Notes under the pieces: model-generated
Told to the model about the DNA's origin: nothing
The model's input: the letters and a program-made list of their open reading frames with translations, nothing else
Database searches by the model: none
NCBI GenBank assembly: GCA_034440615.1
Contig: JAOTOM010004317.1
Location: forward strand, 124,001-188,000
DNA: 64,000 nucleotides
Direction: 5' to 3'
DNA from: Ashinkailepas kermadecensis
Taxonomy: Eukaryota > Arthropoda > Thecostraca > Neolepadidae
Translations under genes and position numbers: made by a program
Shown here: piece after piece, positions 24,166 to 36,100 of the stretch
How positions within the stretch are numbered: position 1 is the stretch's first letter
Layout of the letters: each line of letters opens with the position of its first letter

Positions 24166-27100
24166 AAAAGAAAAAAAAAAAAAAAAATATAACATGTGTG
24201 TGGGTGTGCATGGCTATAGCTGGCGGATTTTTTCATTCGAGAATAGGCTGCGCTGACGGCCATGTTAGCCCTCGCAGTGCAGAATAATGATTTACCCCTC
24301 ACAATGAAAGGAGTGGACTCAGTTTTACCCCCACACCCACACACTAGCTTTTCTTCTATGCAAGATAGAGATGCAGTAAACGACATGGTGCAATTACATC
24401 CTATAGCTCTTGAAGTTAGTTCATGAATTTTTGTCTGCCACTTTTGGTTGACCTTCCAGGTCATGGCAAACAGGGAGATGTCTGAGTGCAGTCGAACACC
24501 CGTCTTCGCCGTAGTCTTCGGATCCTAGTCGTAAAGCAAATGTAATTATGTGCTTCAGTGTTGATGGTATGCAAACTGAAGACAACGTCGACGTCGCCGA
24601 TCCGCCAAGGACATATACTAGGACATGTGTAATTAACTGCTGAAAATGAAAATTTTGGAAACAGCTGGCGCTCAGGATAAGGTGCGGCACCAAACCGATA
24701 CGTGCAGTACTATGCATAGTAGTACTACACAACGAACATTTTTAGTGAAGAGCTTGTCTACACCATAAACTAAACCGGCATAAAATATGCAGCCTGGGAT
24801 GCATATGATTCATGCCTGATGATCTGGCTATGAACCACTACTAAGTGGTGAGTCATACATATAATACGCGGTGAATTTCTCTCCAGATAAATGCCATGGC
24901 GAACCGGGCGTCCGGAAAGGGCTACGAAAACGAGAACTTCTACCAGAACATAAAGTTCTACTTCTTCGGCATCGAGAACATACACGTGATGCGCAACAGC
25001 TTGAACAAGCTCGTCGAGAGTAAGTGTGCGTGGTTTGACGGTTGGGCGGTCGGTCGCGGTTGGGTGGATGGATGGATGGTTGATTGGTTGGTTGGTTGGT
25101 TGGTTGGTTGGTTGGTTGGTTGGTTGGTTGGTTGGTTGGTTGGTTGGTTGGTTAGGTGTTTGGGTGGGAGGTTGATTGATTGGTTGGGTAGGTGGTTGGT
25201 TGGTTGATTGGTTTGGTGGTTGATTGATTAGTTGGGTAGGTGGTTGCTGGTTGGTTGGGTAGGTGGTTGCTGGTTCATTGGCAATGTGCAACGGGTCATC
25301 AGCTGCTGTCAGCGGTGCGCCATGTTCGCCGAGTATATCGGCTGACGTTGCGGCGCGATGTTGCAGCGTGTCACCAGTCGCCGATGTTGCAGCGTGTCAC
25401 CAGTCGCTGATGTTGCAGCGTGTCACCAGTCGCTGATGTTGCAGCGTGTCACCAGCCGCCGATGTTGCAGCGTGTCACCAGTCGCTGATGTTGCAGCGTG
25501 TCATCAGCCGCTGATGTTGCAGCGTGTCACCAGTCGCTGATGTTGCAGCGTGTCATCAGCCGCCGATGTTGCAGCGTGTCATCAGCCGCTGATGTTGCAG
25601 CGTGTCATCAGCCGCTGATGTTGCGTCGGGTCATCAGCCGCCGATGTTGCAGCGCGTCACCAGCCGCCGATGTTACAGCGTGTCACCAGCCGCCGATGTT
25701 GCAGCGTGTCACCAGCCGCTGATGTTGTAGCGTGTCGTCAGCCGCTGATGTTGCAGCGTGTCGTCAGCCGCTGATGTTGCAGCGTGTCATCAGTCGCTGA
25801 TGTTGCAGCGCGTCATCAGCCGCTGATGTTGCGTCGGGTCATCAGCCGCCGATGTTGCAGCGCGTCACCAGCCGCCGATGTTACAGCGTGCGAGGGCAAG
25901 ACGTCGGCGATGACGACGTTCCTGTCTGGCCTGGAGTCGGCCGGCTGGCTGCGGCACGTGCGCTCCACGCTGGAGGCGGCCCAGTTCGTGGCGACGTCCG
26001 TGTCGGCCGGCGTTACCGTGCTGGTGCACTGCAGCGACGGCTGGGACCGCACCTCGCAGACGTGCGCACTGGCCGAGCTGCTGCTCGACCCGCACTACCG
26101 CACCGTCGACGGCTTCCAGGTGGGCACCGCCGCCGGCCGTGGCACCCGGTCACGGCCAGCTGACGCGCGCCAGTGTTTCGGCCGGCCGTTGCTCGTCTAA
26201 ATCGCGAACTGTCTTCGGTTGTTATTACCTATTCCCCCCCAATCGCTATGTTGGGTGCGGTTTGGTGATGTACAACTCAGCTAAGACAAATTACATGTTC
26301 ATTGAAATTTCCTAAGTTGCTGGAGTCAGAGCCCAGATTGACCTTAGATTACCTCTTTTCAGATTGTTAGTCCATTCGGGGTTAATTTGGACCCCAAAAC
26401 TGGACTTGATGTCCATTTTTTAACTCTGGGTGCAAGAGCACGCTGCGTTCGGGCACTATTTCTTAAGTTTGAGACCTGAGTGAAACACTTCGAACTGGTC
26501 TGACACTTGACCTTTGTGTTTAGTTGTAGCAAATCGCATATTTAGTACCATATGGAACATGGACGCGAGAGCTGGCCGAGCCACCATATCAAAAGGAGTC
26601 TCGTCGTAGATCTTATGGTGGGACGAAAGCAGAATTTTCTTCGCGTGTTTGTTCTATTTTCCATGGTGATGGCACCGCCAATTTCACCGAATTATGAAGA
26701 TGATGGCAAATGTATTTATCGCTATCAAAAGATCGACGTTTGCTCCTTTTGTGTCGTAGCATAGTAACTAGAACTGCTCACGTACTTAACTTGTCAAGTC
26801 CCTACCAGTGTTGGATTTTTACTTCTGAGTCTTGGACTGGGAGTGTATAAATATTGGGTTCGGTAAAATATCGGAGTGTATAACGTCGAGAAGCCATATA
26901 ATAAAGTGTATAAATTTCCATAAACAAAGGAGTGCATACATTTTCTGATATAGTGAATAAATAACATGGCTAAGTCATATACCACTGTTCATTTTTTTCA
27001 CGCATTGAATGAGTACATGGTTTTCCCCAGATCATAGTGACAGGTGAAAGGCAGTGCACAATTCCAACCTATTATCCATATGCAAGAAGGCACTCACTCA

Positions 27101-30100
27101 AGAATCACCACTCGGACACTTCTGTAGTGTATCTGTAGTGTCCGACTGGAGTAGGACTGGCTGATTAAGCCACAAATGTTTTAATTTGGAACCCCAGCAC
27201 CACTTGGCTCAAAAACACCTTCAGGTCATCTGCATCTGTCTGAGATCTGATAAAGACCTTATCACACTTTATTGCACAAAATGCCAACGAATGCCAACAC
27301 AGCCCTGCCATCCAAAGGAAGAAAAACATATGCACCGTTTGGGTTAGTTAAATTTTCGTCTCTATTACAGCGTTTGTTAGTTCCATTGCATCCATGTACA
27401 ACGTGACATGGAGGCGTAGGTTTCAATGAATGAACAAGGAGGATACTTTTTCTTCATCTAGAAGGCAATGATCAACACTGTCTCGAGTGGGACTGGACTG
27501 TTCGAGACTGATCAAGCCACAAACACTGCATCAAACAATAGAGGGGCCACAACGTACTAAAGCCAGATATGATCTGGGGATCAAATCTAGCTTCAACCAA
27601 ATCACAGATCTGAGGGAAGCGACGACAGCGCGCAACGTACAAGGCGAACGACGCCCTGCTAGATGACGAGCTCCGGCATCAGAACCTGCAGGGGGAATGA
27701 ACAGGTCTTACAAGTCAAGATCAGCTCAAACAAGTCACAGCCGCAGCTACACAACAAATTGCATCAGCGTAATACGCATTCACCAGACAATACGCACTCA
27801 CCGAAGGATGCAGGTTATAGTGCTTTGGCAGCTCAGCAGCGCTCAGATGCGAGTCAGGCAGTCGCCGGGAGAGACGCACGCTACTCCACCAGCGAACCCA
27901 GCTCCGAAGCCAGAACCTGTTGCGGACAGGGAACAGGGTATTAGATAAGGCATTCGAATTGTCGGCACGACCGCCGGGAGCAACGAGACACCACATACAC
28001 CTACGCACAAACTACGTTGATCCTAGCCGACTCCAGCTCCAACGACAGTACTTGTGGGCAGGGCAGGGCAAGACTGTTCCTACTGAAGGGCCGAAAAATA
28101 GGCCATTCCAGGATAGTTGATATTAAAGACACCATCCTCTCAATTTCATAACTGTTGGGTGGGATGTTGCTGCTTCACAATGAACTGCTCAGTAATAAGG
28201 TACTCAGGTTAGACTGAGAATTGCAAACTTTCTGGTTGGTTATTTGGGTTTAGGGGTGCATCGACTGCATTGGTCATACAGTGCTCATTAACAAGTTTCT
28301 GTCACAGGTTTGAAGACAATAACATCAATATTTGATAACCAAAAAATTTTCCCCTCAACATCCAGGAATACAAAGTACTATTTATGTGCAGGGGTACACT
28401 GGCTGGGTTTCTTCAGGTTAAAAAAAATCCAAGCAAAATATGTTCACATTATCCAAATCATACAGAATTCACCAAACAAAACATATGGAGTAAAACAGAA
28501 AAACATGTTCAGCATCAACAATGGGGGCTGCGGTAGACCAGTTGGTAGTGTCAGACTCTTGATCACAAGATTGTGGGTTCGAATCTCTCAACCAGCAGCA
28601 TTACCACGTCCACCCACGACCAATCGCCATGAGAGGTTGGTGATGCAATATGACCTAGCAGTTGAATGCATTTTAAAAGAACCCAAGGTTCTTCTTGAGC
28701 ATGAACAAAATAACATCAGAGAAACAAAGTATTGAATAAACACAGATATACATACAGAACATGTGGTGCCATCTAAGAGATTAATAATGCTTTATACAGT
28801 ATTATCACAAATCTTCCCAGAAATGGGAAAGGTTAGAGGAATGCAACTCAATGTTGCTGATGTGCTCGACAGACAACTGTTCACCAACATCATAAAGAGT
28901 GCTTACATGCACAAACAGCTGTGCCATGCAATGTCACAACCCATCATGTCTGTTTTTATCAGTTTACAACAAAAAAATCGAACTGATATTTATGTGATGC
29001 ATCTCACAGAGCAATGTTTTTGGGAAGTTATAAATATGTTAATATATAATAAAACACTCATTTGATAGTCATGATTTTCATGACTCAATATATCTGGAGG
29101 TAAAATGCCACCATGCCCTTTCCAATGGTAAAGAAACATGCTGTGCATGCTTAGTAAAAAATGAAAAAATCCCATCATGTCTTGCTATCCGTGCAAAATT
29201 ACTTTCATCCTTAGGGACCACGGAAGCATTCTAGTTAAAAAAACCCACCACATCCAAATGCAAAAGACATAATGACTTGACTGAAAATGAATGAATTCTC
29301 TATTCATGAACTTCAAGAAAACATCACAATTCACATCCCAACATAGTGGGTTCTGATTTCACCATCTACAGTCCCAATGGGAAAACTAACATATGTTGAC
29401 ATAGTTTGGATATTGCTATACATTCACTGGACTGGCAAAACCAGTCAAGTGACATGGACAAAAACACTTATTACTGGGTAATTTGAGCATTCACTTGAGT
29501 GGTAATTTGAGCATCTTGGTTCAATCAATTCAATGGTATTATCACAAAATACAGTGAACACTGTGGATTTTGAACTGCATGGAAGAGCTATGAGCAGTAA
29601 CATAATATATGTGAGTACTAACCATTTCAGCAGATTACTGACTCATGAAGTCTGAACAGTCAACCTTCCAAACTCAATGTCGTCAACCTTCAACCACTGC
29701 AAACTTCAGTCAGTCTGTGGACAGTGCCAGAGTGAGAACTACAAGTCTAACTAGGCCTCATTGGATGTGTCAGAACAGAGAACAAAAGTTGTCAAGTGAC
29801 TTTGCATGTTGCAACCAATGACAGACAGTTTCATATCACAACCATCACAACTCAAACTGGTTTTGACAACCAGCCAAGAACTTCAACTTCCTGGATTGTT
29901 AGTTGATTTGTTGGGTATTTCATCTGCCACTTGGGTTTAGGGGCACAACTGCATTGGTTACACACCAGCCATTAACATCAAATATGATATATCATGTTTA
30001 TGAACATGATTCTGGCATTTCTCAGACATAATTAATGGGAAATTAAACACTCCTTCACACCAAAAACACTTCTTTCAGCCTTTTCCTCATATATCGCACA

Positions 30101-33100
30101 AATGACCTTGCTCACTCACATCACAACATAAATGTGGCAGACAGATGTACTGCTGCCATTCTCCACCAGAATATATTACTTTAACATACAGGAGCTTGCA
30201 ATTTTAATGGCATAGTAATGAAATAGGAAAGCCTAGCATAACCTATTTGAATTTAATGTAACCAAAAGTAATATAATCTCATTGTACTTCTTGAAATTAA
30301 CAAGCAATAACTACTAATTCAAACAATATGATAATTAAATAGGAAAACCTAACCTAATCGAAACTAACGAACTGAACTAATCTAACTAAAATATATTATA
30401 ATGTAAAAAACAAGTTTTGACTGGTTCAGGTTTGACCATATAGAAACAGCAGTAGGGCTCTTCTCCTAGATAGGGGAAGCAGGGGAGGGTAACCAAACTT
30501 TTCTCTCGAATATCAAGTATGTTAAGGTGAAAATGAAGATGCGACCACTCATTTTCTCTGCACATGATTACTTTTCAGTTGGCAAACAAATACACAATCA
30601 TAATCTTCACTCTGCAAATATAGCACATCTCATAATTATCCATACCTGGTGTGTCACAGATGTGATAAAATAAAAAAATTAAACACTTCATGCACTAGAT
30701 TTAATACTCTGACATCAAAAACCTTATGTTTCTGCCTTAATTCAACATTTATTTCAGAGAATGAATGCTCGCAACCCCACGCATCCGCAGCCAAGGCCGG
30801 AAGTTCCTTGCGATGCTGTATTGAAAAAAATTTGATTACGTCATGGCCGAAAAATTTGTTTCGGATGATTCTGGTTTTCCGGCTAGGTTAGGTTAGATTA
30901 TATTATGATACAATATATTTTATATTATGCAATGTTATCTGCCATTCTTACACTGCATATTGCTACTGCATATACTAGAGAACCAACACATCCTTGGAAG
31001 TTTAGTAGGTATTATTACTCAACTTGCCTATGCATATACATACAGTGTGACCGGAAATGAGGACGTGAAAGTTGGCCATGTTCTGCTTACGGTCAAGTTC
31101 AATTACATATGATACATAATTTTACTATGATACATAATTACATACTATACCTACATAATATAAAAAATAAAAAGAAGAAGACATTGAACACTTCATGCAC
31201 TTGATTTAATGCTCTTCGACATCAAAAACCTTATGTTTCAGACTTGATTCAACATTTATTTATCAGAATGAATACTGGCAACCCAACATGTCCACAGCCA
31301 AGGCCGGAAGTTCCTTGCGATGCTGTATTATTTTATTTTTCATATATATGTGCTAGCCGAAGAATTTGTTTTGGATGATTCTGGTTTTCTGGTTAGGTTG
31401 TCAGATTTTATTATGATATAACATATGTTATATATTATGCTACGTTCTTAATCTAGGTTGTGTTAGGTTAAAAAAAAATTGAATTTATTTATCTATTCAT
31501 ATGTAATTTTTGAACTCTTGACCATGGAACATGGAAGCGTTCTCCAGTATATGCAGTAACAATATGCAGTGTAAGAATGGCAGATAACAATAACGTAGCA
31601 TAATATAAACTATATTATGTCGTAATACAATCTAAACTAACCCAGCTGGAAAACCAGAATCTGCCGAAAATGTGTTTGCCCACATGATACTTTCAACAAG
31701 ATACTATTAAAAATATATATGAAGACTTCATAACTACTCACCATGAAGCACAAAGTCGATTCTCAGTTGGGAAGGATGTGAATTCAGTGTTCAGAAAGTG
31801 GTATATACCGCCCTATTTTACGGATAATGTATCACTGCCAGGCAGACTAACGAGAATAACTGGAATTTACAATGCTCACAGGGAACACAACGGTCACTAC
31901 CCCAACTGTCACACCAGTACCTAGCACCCGATTTTCTTGTAATTCGTAACCGGACAAAAAAAAACAGTCGGAAACGACCTCACCTCACGAGACCGAAGCA
32001 CCAGAAATACCACACACGGCGGAACACTATCAATGGCAGAGAGGGCGCCGTAAACTATGGAGCAATTAGCACATCACAGTGAGGAACTATGACCTACAAA
32101 AAGGCTCAAAATTGAAATGTGATAAAACCAATCCCGGAAAAAAATTAAAGAAATAATAATCGTAATCAATTCTTATTGAGAAAAAATATATGTAGACTAA
32201 TCGGATTAAATTCACAGTCATTTTTTTTTGGGGGGGCCGTCTGGGAGATTCTCCGTGTCCGAGTGGCATAAACAGTATTTGTGTCACAAATACGTGGGGT
32301 TCTGAACCAATGCATGCCGTAAAATCGAAAGACACTGAAATTTCTGGTTGTTTGGTTATCTATTTTGTCACAAAGTCTTAGCAGGTTTGGAGAACGTTTT
32401 GGACAGTTGTGGACAATTTTCACACGCAAATTTCAGTTAATATCTTTTGTGTATATGGCATAGGATTGATTCAAATTTGATAAATAAACATTTTATAGTT
32501 CGTCAGTTGATGCAGCACATCCCAATCTTTCCGGAAGCATTACAAATTAAAGTATTCATTGTCTTTCTTCGCAGCGGTTTAAAACGCTCCCGAAAGAGTG
32601 GCAGCTGTAGAGCCATGATTCTCCCCCGTCCAAGAGCTTGTAAATTTCTAAGCCGACTCCGGGAGTGGTAGTTTCCCTTTAGTAGCCGTGAGAAGCATGG
32701 AGGCGTCCTTCATTTGAGAAGGGATTACTTCGTGCTTTGAATTTGGAAGCCCAGAGATGTTAAATGTAACTTGTGCGGCGCTTTCGTGTTGGGATATAGG
32801 CATTTGGATAATTAATGTACCGGGAGGCAGGGAGTGAGAGTGCTAACTGCTGTGGTGTAGTGTCGGCAGACGTAAGCAATTAGGCTCGATTGAGTTGTTT
32901 AAATTGAACGCCTCTCATTGCCATTGGTTTGTAAGGGTCAGTCATGATCAAAGCATGATGCCTTACCTATGGATACATTGCACGGATGTAGGTAGGTAGG
33001 CACCTAGGCACTACTTTTTCCTTTGATTTTCTATTCTTTTGATTTTTTGATTTTTTATTTGATTCTGTGAATTTTGGAAAACGATGTATTTTAATGTCAT

Positions 33101-36100
33101 TAAGGCGATGCGACCACTCAGTTTCTCTGCAAATGATCACTTCAGTCTCCATCCCACACTGAGTAGGTACCATGTTTTTTTGCCCTCCCACTCTAAAATA
33201 ATAAAAAAATGCTGTGGCCAGGCATGGCTTGCACCTACCAAGGTATTAATAAATGTATTCCCTTCATGTCTCTTTAATCACATTTGTGTATGGACTACTC
33301 TAGTTTGCTTTCTGGTTCTGGCCTTTTATTCTTCTGAGCACTTTTCTTCTGGTCAGAGCATTTGTCATGAATGGAAAGTGTACAAATGAAGGCATGGATG
33401 TTTATTTATTCACATGTGCCAGACATGACAATGACATTGTACACACATGACTTGCACCATTTTATTAAACATATTCAATGTTGTTAAGGCTGCATGGGAA
33501 TCACAACTTTGGCCTCCATTCTGTATGCTGGTAAGTTGTCATTCTTCAAATCTCATGGGCATCTTATCTTCTGTTCTGCTCCTTGCATTCTCTTTGAATG
33601 TTTCTGCAGCTCCGATGATCACCTGAAATAACAAATGTGCATTAATCCCAATGGTGTGGCCAAGTTGTGTCAAGGGCCCAAATGGTTATACAAGATGACT
33701 ACTAGAACTACAGTGGATCTCATTATCACTACTAGCCATAGGTCACGATATAGCCCATGGTGCATGCTGCTCACATGCATATGCTGAACATATATGAACA
33801 GAGAACATGTTACTCAGACTATGTTCACAATTATCACCATTTGATGCTGGCAGAACTAGCTGGGATTGCTTGTTATGCATTAGCTCTTCATCTGATATTT
33901 GGCAATGCAAGGAGTGGATTTTTTTTTAGAGTGTATATTTCTTTGGACAGGCAAATGTCCAAAAAACGGCCATTTTTCCAACGCTGGTCCCTACTATCTC
34001 TCACGGTCTCCTTGCGATCTGTCACGGCCTCCCCGCGGTCTTCTACGGCTTCCATGACCTCACGGCCTTCATGCGATCTGCTCCAGCCTCTACGCGGTCT
34101 GTTGCGGCCTCTATGATCTGTCACGGACTCTATGCTCCATCACGGCCTTCCTGATCTGTCACAGCCTCTCCATGATCTGTCACGGCCTCCCTGATCTGTC
34201 ACGGCCTCCCTGATCTGTCACGGCCTCTCCATGATCTGTCACGGCCTCCCTGATCCGCCACGGCCTCTCCATCATCTGTCACGGCCTCCCTGATCCGCCA
34301 CGGCCTCTCCATGATCCGCCACGGCATCCATGATTTGTCACGGCCTGTATGCTCTGCCACGGCCTCTCTATGACCTGTGACCGTGCCGGCGGCTGCAGGC
34401 GCTCATTGACAAGTGCTGGCTGGCGCACGGCCACAAGTTCACCGACCGGTGCGGCTTCATCCAGGTGGACTCGAAAGAGGTGTCGCCCATCTTCACGCAG
34501 TTCATTGGTGAGACCGGGACGCGCACACGGCCGGCTCAGGGCGCGCGGTTGTCCGTATCGAGCGAGGTGTGTCGTGGTGAACTGATGCACCGTCACCACT
34601 GGTGCGGTCCGGTGTTGCCGCCATCTATGGCCGGGTCTGATGTGTGTGCTGTGCTAAGCCTGTCTGTTGGCCGCGTTGTGGCGAACTGGTGCGTTGTAGT
34701 GTAGCCTGATTTGGTAAGCGTGTGCTGGTTCGGTAGTTTGCTAGTGTGGAGTGTTCGAGTTCAGAAAGTTGCTTCCCGGGACTGATTTGCTAGTGCTGCG
34801 CGATTTTCATTCTGTTGTCGTTATGATAAACTATCACGACGTACATTTTCTGCGCCTCAGTTAGTTGTGGGCTCGTCAGCGATGCTCGTGGGCAGTGCGA
34901 TCTGAACGGCCTTCGCTACGTGCAGGACCCGTCTACGCGAAGGTTCCCAAACAACTTGTGCCCGAGTCACTCCACCATCTCCAGAAGCATGACGCATCTC
35001 CTGTCTGACGTTGGGTGCGGTGCGGCACCTGACTGTGTCCGTGGAAGTGGTGTGTCAGCTGACCGCTGACCTGACGTGACCTGACCTGCTCCAGATGCGG
35101 TGTGGCAGCTGACTCAGCTGGAGCCTCAGGCATTCCAGTTCAACGAGCGATACCTGTTGACACTGCATGACCACCTGTTCTCCTGTCAGTTCGGCACCTT
35201 CATCGGCAACTGTCAGAAAGACCGCGAGGATCTCAGGTCAGTCATCGGAAATTGTCACAAAGACCGCGAGGATCTCAGGTCAGTCATCGGCAACTGTCAC
35301 AAAGACCACCAGTATCTCAGGTAAGTCATCGGCAACTGTCACAAAGACCGCGAGGATCTCAGGTCAGTCATCGGAAATTGTCAGAAAGACCACCAGTATC
35401 TCAGGTCAGTCATCGGGAACCTTCACGAAGACCGCCAGGATCTCGGGTCAGTCATCGGCCACTGTCACAGAGACAAATTGGATAAAATCATGTTGAGGGA
35501 TGTCAGGAAGTGGTGGTGAAATACTTCCGGGTCGTGCACTGTTAACGCACCAACAACAGTGCATGTATGTGATGTAAGGCTACACCTCTAAATATCGTGC
35601 AGTCGTGTCCTTTGTTCCAGTGACTTATTCTAAATTAGCCAATATTTGCATGTATGAAAAAGTGGAATGCTAGAAATGGAAATGCATCGAAATAGCAGGT
35701 ACTGGGTATAATGTTTCTACCGTGTTATCTATCAAGGATGGGATGGTTTGTTGTGCTGGTGAAGTGGTGGCAGTATGGTTTTGTTCGCTGTGTGCATGAA
35801 CAGCTTGCCGCATGTTGCCGCCAGACTGTCTTCACGTACCTACTCGCTGTGGGGATACACAGCACAGCACCTGGCCGAGTACCTCAACCCGCTGTACGAC
35901 CCGAACCTCTACCAAGACGTGATGCAGGTCAACCTGGCGCCGCAGGTCATCAGGTCAGTCGGGGGCAACGTGGTGCTGCACGTCACCAGGTCAGCCAGGG
36001 CTAACCTGGCGCCGCAGTTCATTAGGTCAGTCAGGGACAACCGGGTGTTGCAGGTCAGTCAGGGATAACCTGGCGCCGCAGGTCATCATGTGAGTCAGGG

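Larger units (their letters stand above)
26120..33980. other. MTMR intron 8, mostly unique AT-rich sequence
   Basis: Contains SINE pieces at 28234, 28527 and 29929, a composite inverted repeat at 30640-31665, TTAGG-like stretches, and a fragment at about 31765-31830 that also occurs at about 7685-7755. No additional exon is recognised. A tRNA-like GAGTGGCATAAAC with GGTTCTGAACC at about 32265-32310 is too degraded to call. Confidence 0.5.

Noticed and set aside
23875..24464. Poly-Phe open frames
   Set aside because: Translation of a poly(A) tract on the opposite strand.
24770..25291. Thr-Asn-Gln-Pro repeat protein on the minus strand
   Set aside because: Artefact of the GGTT microsatellite overlapping exon 7 of the myotubularin gene.
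25345..25890. CRISPR-like array of short regular repeats
   Set aside because: Units are directly adjacent without unique spacers, and the surroundings are a spliced eukaryotic gene.
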